Below are positions 1-13,638 of a DNA stretch of 64,000 nt, piece by piece. Position numbers and translations under genes: made by a program. This DNA is from Chrysemys picta bellii (taxonomy: Eukaryota > Chordata > Testudines > Emydidae), in the NCBI RefSeq assembly GCF_011386835.1, contig NC_088797.1, positions 41,291,583 through 41,355,582 of the forward strand, read 5' to 3'. The stretch's first letter is position 1; each line of letters begins with the position of its first letter. The notes below the pieces were generated by a model that searched no databases, was not told where the DNA came from, and saw only the letters and a program-made list of their open reading frames with translations.

Positions 1-608
1 GATGCATATTACACTTATTGATGCAAAAGTCCATGAATATTCTATGTGCTTATAGCATCTTGTATATTTTGATGCAATTGTCTGACATTTTCCATGCTTC
101 CAAGGTTACACATCTGTCATATCTCCCCACTAGAAGACAAAGAGGTTAATCCCCTTCACCCAGGTAGGAAACAATAGAATGCAAGGGGGAAACTGAGTCA
201 CACATTGTTTCATGATAAATCAAAAAATTCCCAGTTCTCCACACTAGTATTTCAAAAGAAATTGCTTCTAAAGGTGGGCATGGGTTCCTCCATGAGGTGA
301 ACTGCCTCAGGAACTGGGATCTGTCAGCATACAAATGTTGTGTGGTCAAAAAATACAGCAAATAAGAAGGCATTGTACTGTACTGAAAGTATAAAAGTTC
401 TTAAAAAACATTCCAACTACCACATCTATCAATACTATTGCATTTAACCTAACCTACCAGTTAGCACAGGTATTACCCTCACAGTGGAAGTTTTCTGCAC
501 AAATTTATATTGGTTCCTCCCCTTGCCGCCAATTACACACAGTGTATCGTAAATCTATGGCAACTACCATTTCCAATATAATGTGCAGACACTATTTTTC
601 AATGTCAT
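1..608. other. Unique AT-rich intronic sequence, nothing recognised
   Basis: By position this is downstream intron of ATP2B2. No exon, repeat end or structured element is visible. The last five bases before the LTR (gtcat) are its target-site duplication. Confidence 0.5.
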
Positions 609-1417
609 TGTGGTGGGGTGATTACCCCCCACCTAGGGAGACTGGGCTGCGGCAGGCCTAGGCGCCTGCGTAGACGCGCAGCCAATCAGGAGAGGGCTTA
701 CTGGGAGCCAATAAGAAGGCAGAGTGGAGCCAGCCAATCAGGGCCCAGCTTAGCCATATAAAAGGCTGCCCAGAGCAGGAGCAGTCAGTCTGTCCCAGAC
801 CTTCAGAGGGGAAGGTCTATCTCCAGAGCTGGGAGGCCAGCACCACGGACAGCGCAGTGCAGGCCAGCCTGAGAGAGTGGGAGAAGGCCCTACTCCATAG
901 CCTGCTAGGCGGCAGGCCTGGGAGGAGGAGGCCTAGCGTAGCTAAGGGCTGTTGGGGAAGCGGTCCAGAGGGATAGTCAGAGGAGGAAGGAGAAGGAAGA
1001 CAGTGAGACTGTCACACGAGGGCCTCTGGACCGGGACTCAGAGTTGTGGGCGGGCCTGAGTCCCCCCCCCTTCTTTCCCCCTTTGTTTGCTGTGCTACCC
1101 CACGCACAGCCACAGGCCGCAGGGAACGGCCGGTCAGAACCACACCAGATCCTAGACTGTGGGGATTGGACTTGAAGGTGTGGGGCTGTTGTTTACCCCC
1201 CCCCCGAAAGGGGGTGTGATTGGACAAAGGGACACTGTCGGAGGGCAGTGCTCCGGAAGAGGACGCCGACGTTGGGAGCAACGCAAGTCCGTGCACCCCA
1301 CAAAGGCGAGACGACAGGCGGAACGCTGCCCACAGAGGGCGCTCTACTGGCGCAAAACTAATTCCCCGAAGCGGCCAGGAGGAGGCGCCACAGCGGTGAG
1401 CTACCGACCCTGTCACA
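609..1417 (+). mobile_element. Solo LTR (809 bp) with 5-bp target-site duplication
   Basis: The element starts TGTGGTGGGG and ends CTGTCACA, the TG...CA layout of a retroviral or retrotransposon LTR. It is flanked by the direct repeat gtcat at 604-608 and 1418-1422. Promoter-like signals lie in the expected order: three CCAAT boxes within agCCAATcag-type motifs at about 682-740, then TATAAAA at 757-763. No internal coding region remains, so this is a solo LTR left by recombination. It is GC-rich against an AT-rich background. Its start and promoter region resemble the LTR at 2330-3120, so the two probably belong to one superfamily. I cannot decide between Gypsy and ERV. Confidence 0.85.
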
Positions 1418-1529
1418 GTCATTCTGATGCAAAGTTCAAGAGAGTAGCTTCAAAAATGGGCACTGGCTATCAACAGCTAAGTGAAGCAGAAAAATACAGC
1501 AGCAGTACAGCTTTCTTCCATTTTCCATA

Positions 1530-1702
1530 TACACCTCTACCCCGATATAACACGACCCGATATAACACTAATTCGGTTATAACGCAGTAAAGCAGCGCTC
1601 CGGGGGGTGGATCAAAGCAAGTTCAATATAATGTGGTTTCACCTATAATGCGGTAAGATTTTTTGGCTCCTGAGGACAGCGTTATATCGGGGTAGAGGTG
1701 TA
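1530..1702. mobile_element. Tc1/mariner-like MITE
   Basis: The terminal inverted repeats begin TACACCTCTACCCCGATATA on both strands and run about 24 bp with one mismatch near the inner end. The outermost bases are TA on each side, as expected for a TA target duplication. The interior is about 170 bp with no coding capacity. The family assignment rests on TIR layout and TA flanks only. Confidence 0.75.
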
Positions 1703-2324
1703 CATCCATTTCATGTATGGATATGAAAACAAGAGTTTTCAGAGAGATCAGAATTCTGAAAACCAGTAAAAAGAAAGTAAATTTACATATGGTATAGAAG
1801 ATGCTTGACAGTATATAGGAACCAAAATGTTCATCAAATAGATGAGCAAACCAATGCAATGAGCTATATTTCCAGGAAATGCTGTATATGGTCATTAAAC
1901 AGCTGGACGGCGTCACAAAATAAATATAGTTAAAATAATTAGAAGCTAAAATTATCTCTTGAAATGAGGTAAACAGAAGACAGACAAAAGGTGAGACTAC
2001 ATCTGACCAAAAAAGCTCACAAGAGCAAACACAATAAAGAACATTCAAGTTGATAACAAAAAAAAAGCCTACTGATCAAAGCCCAGTCCCTTCAACTAAA
2101 ATAGAATCACTGCTTGAATGTTCTTAATCACACTGTCAAAGGAGATTGACTTTCAGACAGTGTGTGAACAAAAGCCGTTCATTTCATGTCAGTCACCGAA
2201 ATGCTCGTAACTGATTAGTGTTACCCCTTCACCAGCCTCTGGTGGCTCCCCCCTCTCTCCCATCCCATTCTTGATTACAATTGCTCTTCTTTCCCTGCTG
2301 GCTAGTGATGCCTTTCTCTAATGG
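1703..2324. other. Intronic sequence, nothing recognised
   Basis: AT-rich sequence with no convincing coding frame or repeat end. Open frames here are short and lack family motifs. Confidence 0.4.
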
Positions 2325-2329
2325 GTCAC

Positions 2330-3120
2330 TGTAACAGGGTTGCACTCACCTCTTGCGAGCGCCTCCTAGCCAAGTGTATGTGCCTGCACTCTTTCTCTCT
2401 AGCTGTTTTTGTGGTGGGTCTTTGCTGACTTAGCCCTCCGGCCAAGTGATACATAGTCTATCTGTGAGATAAAAGCAAAGCAAACCCCTTTTGGGGTACA
2501 AGTCCAACAGGGGCCTCTTTCAGTGCCCTCTAATATCTCTCTCAGTTTGTCCCTGCTCCAGAACAGAGTGGTGCCCCAGGGCTCCTTCCTTGGAGGCAAT
2601 GTCTTTGCCCTTTCAGGGCCTTTCTGGCCCCAGCTCTTCAGCTGGGCCACTAAAAGAGTTTAGTTTCCCCTTTTGGAGTGCCTCAATGTCCAGGCCACTT
2701 CCTCCAGTGACTAATGGAAGATTGGGGGGGGGGGGCCAGGCCCGCCTCTACTCCAGCTCTCAGCCCAAGGACCCTATAAGATAGCAGCCGTCCACCGTGT
2801 CCCTTTAAATAAACTGTGCTGCTGCTACAATTCCCTAGGCCACTTCCTCATGGCTCCAGCACATTCTTCACCTTACCTCAGGGCCTTATCCTGTTGAAGT
2901 CCCAGCAGCCAGCCCAGAGCACCATCCACTCTCCTCCAGCTCTAGCAAGGAACTGCTGTCTGTGCAGCTCTTCTTATACTAGTTTACTAGGCCCTGATTG
3001 GCTGCTTCCCACTCAGCCTCTCTAGGCAGCTTGGACGATCGCTGCCTTTTTCTGGGGCAGGGTTTGGCAGGGCCAAAAAGCTGCCATCAAGGTACTCAGG
3101 GCCTAGTCCACCCCATCACA
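2330..3120 (-). mobile_element. Solo LTR (791 bp), minus orientation, with 5-bp target-site duplication
   Basis: On the plus strand the ends are TGTAACAGGG and CCCATCACA, flanked by gtcac at 2325-2329 and 3121-3125. Orientation is taken from the minus strand. There the element begins TGTGATGGGGTGGACTAGG and carries a CCAAT box (gccaatcaggg, near 2995-3005) followed by a TATA-like tataagaag, matching the order in the LTR at 609-1417. There is no internal region, so it is a solo LTR. A run of 11-12 G near 2725 is the only low-complexity part. Confidence 0.8.
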
Positions 3121-3125
3121 GTCAC

Positions 3126-6100
3126 TTAAAAGTCCTGGGGTACACCTAGAACTAACATCATGACATCAAGAAAAGAAACTCTGAGTTTAGATCTAAAGTG
3201 TGTGTTTAGATTAATAGATAATCTATTGTATGAATCCATGAGGTCCTTTTAGAAGTTTACTGGAGCAACTTGAATAAACCAGGCACACACATACTATATA
3301 TTAAAGCCTTTACTGAGCTAACCTTTTTGTCAGAGAATTATTGGCTGACATCAAAGTGATTCAGTGTGTAGTTTCCCCATTGTAACACAGTAAATTAGTC
3401 TTGGTTTTACCCAAGACTGTGAAGCATTAGTCTTTGTAAGAGGCAGTTTTTGGAAGAGGGCTATTAGAAATAGAAAGGAATACTTCCAATTCATCAGGAC
3501 TGAATTAGTGCTGATAATTAGAGCTGGTTGGAACATTTTTGGCGAAACATTAAAACTGAAATTTTGTCTGGAAACATATTGATTTTAATGAAGTTATTGC
3601 TGAGAAGGTTTCTGAAATCCAGGGTGTACCCTCAAGTCACTTCCACAGATAGATTTTTGATTTAGGACTCTCTAACAATTTTGATCTGAAAAGAGAAGTT
3701 CTGACACAATTCGGTTTTGCTAAAGGTTTTGTTTTCATTTCAATGTAGAACAAAAACAAATGCTGAAATCTCAAGAGAGGCCACAAAACAGAACTGTTGT
3801 TCTCCAGCCAACTGTACCAACAATCTCATTACCCCTCAGTATGTAAACGATAGTGATGAATGCATGGAATGTCATTGCGCAACTGTGCTTCTGCATTACC
3901 TTTAATGTCAATCTACTAAAGCTCAATTCAATAACCTCATATGTCATTTCTAGACACACCTGCACTAAGCTTGCAGAATCAGAACTGAAGAAATGTGAAG
4001 TGCAAGTCAGAAGGAATAGAAATTACTTAGAGAATTCATTACAAGGGTTCAGTTAAACTACAGGTTTCGTTAAACAAGAAACGACCTAAAACTTCATGCA
4101 AAACAGAAACTTTTCTGAAGCTCAAAAATGTTTAAACTTTTAATCTGTGTTTTAAATTCATGTATTTGTTCTGTATTGGAACATAAATATATCTGTTAAA
4201 ATATCAAAAGAAAGGTTATTCTTTATGGATCACTGTCTCAGTCAGAAAAAAAGCCACACACACAAGATTTCAAGCTCAGTCCCACAGACTTAAGAAGGTC
4301 ATAAAACATATCCAGACTTCTAGTTACCAATCTGAACTGAGCCGCACCAAAGCTTTTAGACTCACCCTTCATGTAATTCTAGTAAGTCTGGAGACTATAT
4401 TTAAAAGTGAATTTAAAACTTAAAGGAATATTTCTGCGTGGGCAATGGGTACCAGTAGTTCAGTAAGCTGGATCTAACTAGAAACTTTTGAAGAGCTCTT
4501 AAATATCTACAGACAGACAAAAGAACTAATTCTTTCACTATACACTGGTAACTCCACTGGCATCAGTTAAGTTATGACTAATATAAACCAGTTTGAGTGA
4601 AGGATCAGACTCTAAATCTTTATTAGCTATAATTATGTACTTGGAACTATGGAAAGAATTCATGTTTCCTCCTAATCTGTGCACTGCATATTAAATCTTA
4701 AATCTTGTATGTCAGGTTCATGTGAAATGAATGTGTTTATTTCTTTCATTCATAAGACTTCTTTCCAATGTGAATAAAATTCATTTTTTCCTACTGTGGG
4801 CACCAGAACTTTCATAATACTTACATAGTTCAGAAAAACTGAGATTTTTGAAGCCGCTAATAAAGGGTTAGTTTTTTAGCACGGAAAAGAAAATATTTTA
4901 GTGAGGGGAAAATTAATGAAACATATATGGACTAGGAAGTTAGGCAGAGACTACTATGCTACCACAGACATTTTCTGGACAATCATGTACCTAAAAGTTA
5001 GTGGACCAAAGAGTGTCCAGAAATCCAAATATCAGAGAATGAAACTAGTTAAATATGGGAAAATGAGCATGAAGAAGCAAGTGAAAAGTAACATCTCACT
5101 TTCAGGGCTCAAAGTAACTAATACCCAAACTGTGGTGAATACATATTCTCTATTTGCAAATCCAGGCAACTATTTTAGCCCATTTCCTGCAACTGCTGAG
5201 ATAGAATTGATGTTATCAATAAACTGAAACATCTATCAAAAATCCCTCTAGAAAAGAAAGAGAACTTTCCATCAAAGTCATTATAATTGCAGAATAACCA
5301 AAATCATTTGGAGCTTTTAAGGTTGGATGCTTTGCTCTGAAGGTTTCTGCTTTGCAAGAAGCCCAGACTGGAATATTTACTGGCAGGGAATCGAGACAAA
5401 ATCTGAGCTGTTTTTCTCCAGGCAGTTAGTGACCTGATTCCTTAATCCAGCTTCATTTTTTATTTTCAGAAACTAACAAAGTACCATGGCCACAAAATTC
5501 ATTTTATTTGCTCTTCAATAAACTGACTTCTCTTTGGTTTTGGATCCTTGCTTTGTCTTGATACAAATGTACAGGGAGACACTAAATAAAGTTCAGATAC
5601 AATAACATTGTGTCGTTTCCAATTCAATCATTATTTATATAAAATTAAAATGAGGTGAATTCTGCTCTTCTATGCAACTGTCCCATATTTGTAACTAAAT
5701 TCACAAACACTGGGACAAAATCAGTAACACAAAGTCTTAGGAGATATATAGAAAATTAACAATTACTTATCACACAATACCCCAGAACATTGATGAGTAT
5801 AACAGTGAGGTTAGTCTCATGTTCAAAAGTTCTGTATTTATGAATGTATTCAAACAAACAGCTTTCTTGACTAAGACAAGAATTAAACAATTCAATCCAT
5901 GGATTTCTCTGTGTGTAGTGGACAGTTTGGTTCAACTAAACTGTCTTCATCTGTTAGCTGATACAAGTCTATCCCCCAGTACAAAGAAATTTCATGTCAC
6001 TTTGCAGATTAAATGAGTAGATGCAAGCTGAAGCATCTGATTTTATATATACAGACCACTTTTCCTTGAGTTTAGGCCAGATTTGCCTACTTGGGTTCCA

Positions 6101-8310
6101 AAGATACTTTGCACCACAACCTGCCCTTTGGATCCATGTTCCCCTGACTGGTTAAGGCAAGTGGGAAAGTACTGGATCCATTTCTGATTGACACTGTCAA
6201 GCTTTCCCTTCGGATGTAGGTTGCTCACTTCTGTTAAGGGAACTATGGTATGGTCATTGCTAAAAGAAAACCAAACCAAACAAAAAACAAACAAAAAAGC
6301 CCCACCCCAACCCAGTTATCATCCAGTTTCTAACCTTCCATTTAAGATTATGAAAGTTGTGGTGAGACAACTTCCCAAGCTGTCTGGTTTCTTCAGCTCT
6401 CTGGTAACATGCTGATATTGTTTATCAGGTGTTTTTGATACCACTGAGTTGCATGTGAACCCTTGTAGAAACAAAACAAAGGACTGCCGTTCAGTGGCTT
6501 TGTTTTCATCTCCTGGAGAGCTCAAAGAGGACAGTTTGGGGCAATTATACCTTATACCTCTAGGGCTCTCAGAATAGCCATGCCTTAAAGTTATAGACTA
6601 AAAATGAGGTCACTAAAAAAGGCACTGCAAATCAGAGCTCCCCCAGGACCAATTACCATTTCTAATTACCTTAGATGGGGCACATACAAATAGTATGCAC
6701 AACATTCATAAGTGTTACATAATTTAACAGGTTTTTATTAACTTGAAGTACTACAATTCTGGATCTTTGTAAGCTATCTTTTATTTTCCCCCAAAACATA
6801 TTAACTTCTCTACATACTGCTCCATCTACTGTCTGCCTCTATCTTGTCTTATGAAAACATTATATTATAAGCTTTTATCCGGATACTTTTCAGGTGGCCA
6901 TTAATTAATGCTAAATCAGAGTGAAATTAATAAGTATATACAATGTCAGCATTGATAAGAAAAGGTCTCATCCAGATTAATCAATACTGAAAGAAGGAAG
7001 CACCTATTCATAAAGGGCCAGATTCTTCCAATCTTACCCATGTTGACTGGTACCTTTATACAACTGGACCTCAATCAGAGAGCAGAGATCTGCATGGTCC
7101 TTGGAAAGTAACATCTTCATTATGCCAAACAGGCCCCCTCAGCTTGTATGCAGGATTTGTATAACAAAAGAAGCTAGGTATGAGTTGGTTAATGTACTAT
7201 ATCCTGGCACTCTAGCTGAGACAATGACATTGATATGCCTATTACATGTTCCCCTAAATCTATTTTAACATCCTCAATTTTTTAAAAAAATGTATTTAAT
7301 GTCAGTACAATACAACTAGAAAAGAGAAATTGCTTATTTTGGTTTCGGACGTCTTATGGAAATGTGAATTCTTTATTTTTCAAGGTGGTTCTAAATGTGT
7401 TAATACACATGGAAATGAACCATCTGTTTTAGTCAGCACTTGTATGATAAGAACTGCTTCTCAAGTAGAGCAAATGACTGTGTTGGTGATTAAAAAGGAT
7501 ATCAGCAGTGAGACACAGCTTAATTATGTCATTGAAACTCTGAATGATTATTAAAAACACCATTTCAGGTGCCAGAAGGGTGAATTCAATATCAACCTAC
7601 TTCCTGCTTCAGTCTTTCAACAGATTTAGACTGACAATGGCATTGAAACGAGTTTGTGGACTTCAATAATAATGTTTTATAGCTGTTCTCTGTGATGACA
7701 AGACAGAAGAAATGTTTTTCATCTTCAGTAGATGATTCAGGAGAAGACAATGTCAGACTGCAGCCCAGTTGAGCTGTGGTTTATCCTACTTTTTAGTCCT
7801 AGAGCTGAAGGGTTGTTATCATTGAAAACATTTAACTTGACGCTCCCAGAATAGTCTGCCTATGTATTTCATATGTAAAAAGAGGAGGAAAATCTAAGAT
7901 GTTTACAGCACATTTGCTACACAAATTTGTTTAAAACATTGGTCCAGACTAACATGGTTTGGCCATTGACCAGAGACTAAATTTTAAAACCCAAGTAAAG
8001 ATTCTGGTTCCCCCTTCACAATAATTGGTCAAAATGTGTATAAACCAAGTTACATCTTAAGTACAACTGTTCTCAGCCCAGCATGTATGGGGCTAGAGGA
8101 GTCCTTTATTGCATCCCATCCATTTCTCTGTACTCTGAGTATGTACTTTGCACCCACAATAATTTACCGTGTTTAATGTACCGTAACTATGGAAGGGTTA
8201 TGGCTACAATTTTTATTTCCATCAAAATTCAATTGGTTCATGCATGGTGCTGATAATCCCTCTACACTTATCAACATTGCTGGGATTAGAGAATGCTTAG
8301 CCCTTCCCAA
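3126..8310. other. Mostly unique AT-rich intron with one degenerate dispersed repeat
   Basis: The stretch at about 3519-3740 (agagctggttggaacattt and following) resembles the repeats at about 51105-51400 and 59160-59420. All share a ggttgg start and motifs such as gaaac, tttttctg and aaaattttgt. It is probably an old MITE or SINE family. The rest, to 8310, shows no exon or clear element; the short open frames lack recognisable domains. Confidence 0.4.
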
Positions 8311-8591
8311 GGCCACGTCTACACTACGCTGGATCGGCGGGTAGTAATCGATCTATCGGAGATCAATTTATCGCTTCTCGTCTAGATGCGATAAATCGAT
8401 CCCTGAATCGACGCCCATACTCCACCTCGGCAGGAGGAGTAAGCAGATTTGACGGGGGAGCCACAGCGGTCGATTTGCTGCTGTGAGGACGGCCAGGTAA
8501 GCCGAACTAAGATACTTCGACTTCAGCTATGCGAATAGCGTAGCTGAAGTTGCGTATCTTACATCGATCCCCCCCTAGTGTAGACCAGCCC
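8311..8591. mobile_element. PIF/Harbinger MITE with 3-bp target duplication
   Basis: The terminal inverted repeats read GGCCACGTCTACACTACG on the left and GGGCTGGTCTACACTAGG on the right complement. They are flanked by caa at 8308-8310 and 8592-8594. The core (GTCTACACTA) matches the left end of the two-gene Harbinger at 39471-44886, so this 281-bp element is probably mobilised by transposases of that type. The interior contains a gcgat/atcgat-rich palindromic segment and no gene. Confidence 0.8.
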
Positions 8592-9598
8592 CAAGAGATG
8601 CTCAGCCCCTGCAGTATGAGGCTCCAAATCAAAGAGCGCCTAAGAGAGCCAACAGAATTTAGATCTCATCCAGAATAGTGTCAGTATAAATTAGCCAGTC
8701 AATTAATGAAAGTTATGAAAGCTCACACAGCACTCATTAAAATATCACATTAATTCTTCACCATCTTTGTAATTACACAATAAAGAGAACTTTAAAAGTG
8801 CTTAAACTTTGTGTAATTGTGTCATAAAACTATAAAGCCAAGCTTCTCTCTTTAAGTAGTCAGATGTTTGGGGGTTTTGGCAGCAGGAGTGGGGACATCG
8901 TATGTTCTTCCCCTAATTTGACTGCTTTTTTTCCCTCTGCTATCTTTTCAGGACAAGACATCTGCTAACATTTTCCATGTTTTCTTTCAGTTACCAACTG
9001 ACAGCTATACACATCCAAATAGCTCTCATAAAATTCATGTATGGGTCAGAGTGTGTGTACTGCATATCAACCGCCATCAAGAATATTATAATAGTGGCTG
9101 TTTCAAATTATAAAAGCTCATGATGTTTCATGATAGAAGCTTGTGAAATTAACACATAAGTATTAGATCTACTACAGAAAAATGGTCACATTCTAGCTCA
9201 TGGCAGCTTATCAATGGCTGTACTTACAATTTCATAAATCATATCCGCTATTAATAGAAAAAAGGATATTTTGCAAAAATTAAATATAGAATAGAGCAAA
9301 CAGATGGCTATGGATTAAACATGAAACTGCTATTCACCAAAATGATGGTTAGTAGCACAAAGAAGAAACTAAATAAGAATGTCTTCCAGTTTACACTTTA
9401 GAACACAGCTCCAAGTGAAATATTTTATCCATACATCGATTTCACTTTTAATCTCTGCTTTGTGATATAGGATTTGCCATACTAAACCAGACCACTGATC
9501 AATCTAGTTTGGCATCTTACCTCTAGTAATGGCCAGTGCCAGACGCTTAGACCTAACAAGTCCTATACACTGTCTGAGAGTCTGTCAGAAGTGTATTT
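8592..9598. other. AT-rich intronic sequence, nothing recognised
   Basis: No exon, element end or structured motif was seen. Confidence 0.4.
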
Positions 9599-9640
9599 TG
9601 AGAGAGAGAGAGAGAGAGACAGAGAGAGAGACAGAGAGAC

Positions 9641-9671
<31 letters not shown>

Positions 9672-9672
9672 G
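9599..9672. repeat. (AG)n / (ACAG)n microsatellite
   Basis: A purine-rich simple repeat that grades from GA dinucleotides to GACA tetranucleotides. Open frames across it on either strand are low-complexity artefacts. Confidence 0.95.
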
Positions 9673-9896
9673 TCCCCCCTGCTCTTCGTTCTTGTGTCTG
9701 GTGCCATAATGGCCTGCAGCAGCAATTGCAGGGAAACTCCCGCTCAGTCCTTGTAGTGCTGGTCTGAAGCACACTCACAGCATATGGTATCTTGGGAGCA
9801 TTTAGGTGACGAACTCTAACAAATCTCTACTATGAATGTAGAAACAGAATTTTCAAAGGCTTATAACTTGACCAAATATCGGGATTTTTTCACAGA

Positions 9897-9902
<6 letters not shown>

Positions 9903-9929
<27 letters not shown>
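9903..9929. repeat. Poly(A) tract of 27 bases
   Basis: An uninterrupted A run. The sequence that follows (about 9960-10200) is not recognised. The tract could be the tail of a degraded retroposon, but no body was identified. Confidence 0.9.
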
Positions 9930-10809
9930 GACCTATTCCAGCCTCAGAAGTTAAATGACCAAATAAGTTGCTCCGGAATACCACTCATGGGAAGGGGCCA
10001 GAAACCTCATCAAATATGGTCCCGGACATGTGTAGGTAGAATGGAAAAAAGGTATATAAAGAAGGTGGTTACCGGACCCTTTTTGGGAATTTCAGGCTTG
10101 ACAGGATGGTGTAAGCTGAAGTGGCACATTCCACTTACGATATACCCCACTGGCTCCCAGTATTTTCCATGGTCTCTGAAAGTCTGAGAGTATGACAACC
10201 CTAGAGACTTTTATGCTTTATGTTTCTATCTTTGGGGGAACTTTATACATTTTGCACTAATTTGGGTTTTAATGTCCTTATCTATGTGACTCACCAACCT
10301 CATCTATTAAATTAAATTTTTCGTAGCCACTGAAATTCATAGCCAGTTATTTGTGACAACTGGAAATTGCACCCCAAATTCATCCTGGTTACACAGTGAA
10401 TAATTCTGCAATCAATGGAAACTGTAAGTGGAAATTAGATGGCTTGAACATAATTATGTGATAAGAAATTTACTAGGATGCCGGGGTTGTCTGTTAAGTT
10501 CATGGTGGGGCCCTGGTTTAGTGAGGAAAAGCACCTTGTAGAATCACCTACCTATTTAATGAATCCCAACATAAAGATACTATCCGCAAGTAACATCTAG
10601 AAGGGATCCTTTTTGTGAATAAAAAATTAAGAGTCTATTTTAAAATAAATTCTTAGGTTTCTAATAGATAAAACTCTCCAAGGTTTGTGCCTAAGTCAGC
10701 CTACAACAGATAAATAGTATTTCTAAAGTTACTGACTTTTCAAAACCTAACCACATCTGAAGGGGGAAAAAGAGCATCAAAAGTTTGATGTGCATAAACT
10801 ACTAATTCA

Positions 10810-10965
<156 letters not shown>

Positions 10966-11107
10966 TTAAGACCAAGGTAAAAGAAAACCAGAGAGGCTTA
11001 ATAAGGTAGGTGGGGGGGGGGGAGTGAGGGAGAGGTCCTATAAAGTGATTAATCTTATAAAACATTACTACAACTCAACAACAATTAAAATAACCATTTA
11101 ACTAAAC

Positions 11108-11472
11108 TAATAGCTCTCAAACTTTCCAGACTGTTGTACCCCTTTCAAGAGTCCGATTTGTCTTGCATGCCCGCAAGTTTCATCTCACTTAAAAATGCAA
11201 AAGTATCATAGCACACTAGTATTGAAAAATTGCTGACTTTCTCATTGTTACCATATAATTAGAAAATAAATCAATTGGAATATAAATGATGTACTTACAT
11301 TTCAGCGTGTAGTATACAGAGCAGTATAAAGAAGTCATGGTCTGTATGAAATTTTAGTTTGTACTGACTTCGCTAATACTTTTTATGTAGTCTGTTGTAA
11401 AACTAGGCAAATATCTAGATGAGTAGTTGTATCCCCGGAAGACCTCTGTGTATCCCTGTTTGAGAACTGCTG
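11108..11472. mobile_element. hAT MITE (365 bp) with 8-bp target-site duplication
   Basis: The ends are TAATAGCTCTCAAAC on the left and CAGCAGTTCTCAAAC on the right complement. They are flanked by the perfect 8-bp duplication aactaaac (11100-11107 and 11473-11480). CAG-type TIRs with 8-bp duplications define hAT elements. The left end has lost the CAG. There is no coding capacity. Confidence 0.8.
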
Positions 11473-11480
11473 AACTAAAC

Positions 11481-12847
11481 AACTGATGGAAGACTACACA
11501 TTATAACAGTTCATGTCAGCCTCTATATTCCTGGTCCTCCCAAACTCTATAGATAGGGAGTGTGTGGAGGGGAAGGCCAAGATTTTAAGCCAATACTATG
11601 TCAACAAGAAGAGAACTCCTAACATAGCACATGTTGCACCTTCAAATCCCACCGAAGACAAGTTTAACTTTTTTTTTTAAACACTTTTTTAGAATGTGAC
11701 ATTTCCCATCCCAGAGAGAAGTAGCAGGCAGCCTCCTCAGCTGCTAGAAGATCAAAGGGAGATGGTGAATTCCCCTTGCTGAGCACTGACAGGGCTTATG
11801 GGATTTCTCACTATGTAGCACTGGTTGACAGGGCTGCCAAGTTTTGTGCCCTTCATGTGACACTCAAGCACCTGATAGACCTGTCATGAATTCCCACAGC
11901 CTAACTAGATCCTCATTTTCTGGGTTGCAGACATGGTCCTGTAGCTGCTCTGCCTACATGCGGAGCCTCTTTTGCAGGCCACCAAGCAACCACTCACAGC
12001 CTCCCCCTCTCGCTACTCCCTCTGCAGCATCCAAGAGAGGAAGAAGCAGTTGGCAGGATCAGTGTTAGAGCTCATGAGAAAAGTTCAGACAAAACATTGT
12101 TTCACTGAAATCTGTGGATTGGGTGAAATCAGAACGTTGCGCAGAAGGAGTCTGACTTCATCACAGTACACAGAACCCTCCGTGCCAAGCAGGTTTCCAG
12201 CCAGTTCTCCCCCGGGCTCCTTGGCGGAGCCCAGGCTTCCAGCGTCTGCAGTTCCCGGGCAGCCCCCACAGCGGACTGCACCAGGGTTCCATTCTCCTTT
12301 GCAGGGAATCTCAAAATTGGGGGAGGGAGGAGGTTATTTCTCATCAGAAAGAATCCAAATATAGAAATATAGAAATCCTCCATAGACCATAATTACCTTT
12401 TTCTGTGCAGGTCTAATCAGTAGCAGCATTAGCAACAGCAATTGTAGACATCAGAGGCAAACAGTAAAGGGTCTACTATTAGCCTCTGGCTCCCCCACCT
12501 TGCCCTGAGAAAACTCCCCCATACACCCTCCCCACCTGCAGCACACACCCTAGCACTCTCCAGGCATCCCCCAGCATCCACCTAACTATCCAGCACCCCC
12601 AGACACCCTCTCACAACTGAGAACCTACATGTTCTGCTGCTCCAAGTCCTGCTCCCACCACTGTGGTGTGTTGACCACAAGACGTTATGAAAATTAACTG
12701 CAAACATGCAAAGTAGCTCATCAAATAACTTGCCTGGGATGGGAGTCTGACAGCTCTCTGTGCATGAGTAGAATGGCAAGATAGCAGCAAGAAGGATCTG
12801 CTGTTGTGGTCGGAATAATTAAACTAAACATTCTGAATATCAGAAGC
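11481..12847. other. Intronic sequence with a GC-rich patch, nothing classified
   Basis: The patch at about 12170-12330 is GC-rich (cccccgggctcc and similar) between AT-rich flanks, which suggests an old insertion. I could not find its ends or family. Confidence 0.35.
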
Positions 12848-12851
12848 TTAA

Positions 12852-12924
12852 TTTTCAGAAGTGCTGAGCACTTCCAGCTCCCATTTAAGTTAATAGAATT
12901 TGCAGGTGCTCAGCATTTCTGAAA
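12852..12924. repeat. Imperfect palindrome, dispersed-repeat type
   Basis: The left arm ttttcagaagtgctgagca (12852-12870) pairs with the right arm tgctcagcatttctgaaa (12907-12924) around a central agctccc...ttaatagaattt segment. I recognise this layout from short palindromic repeats common in reptile genomes. It could form a hairpin in RNA. Confidence 0.6.
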
Positions 12925-13257
12925 GTCAAGCCAGTTTTAGTTAGATGCCTAACTTTAAGGCATTGACGTTTGAAGATTGTGTCCACACTTCTTTTCAGTC
13001 CTGCTCTCATACTTCTGTTTTCTCACAGGTTTCACTCTAACGAGCTTTCATTAGCACCACTAGAATTAGGCCACAAAATGACAAGCCCACAGGTCAGGCC
13101 ATGCTCTTTTTTTACCTTAACAGCATTCACCTTTACCACTGGCAATTTCAGTAGTGAATGATTTTTGTCTTTTATATCATTTCTAGAGCAGTCAGTCCCA
13201 AAATTAACTTTCGCCCCATTGTATTGTTGATTGAAACATCAGTCTTTCCCAAAGTTA

Positions 13258-13638
<381 letters not shown>

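Noticed and set aside
1012..1590. Opposed open frames of 136 and 143 codons
   Set aside because: Both sit mainly within the GC-rich solo LTR at 609-1417 and carry no domain.
9529..9778. Arg/Glu- and Ser/Leu-rich small proteins
   Set aside because: They are translations of the AG/ACAG microsatellite.
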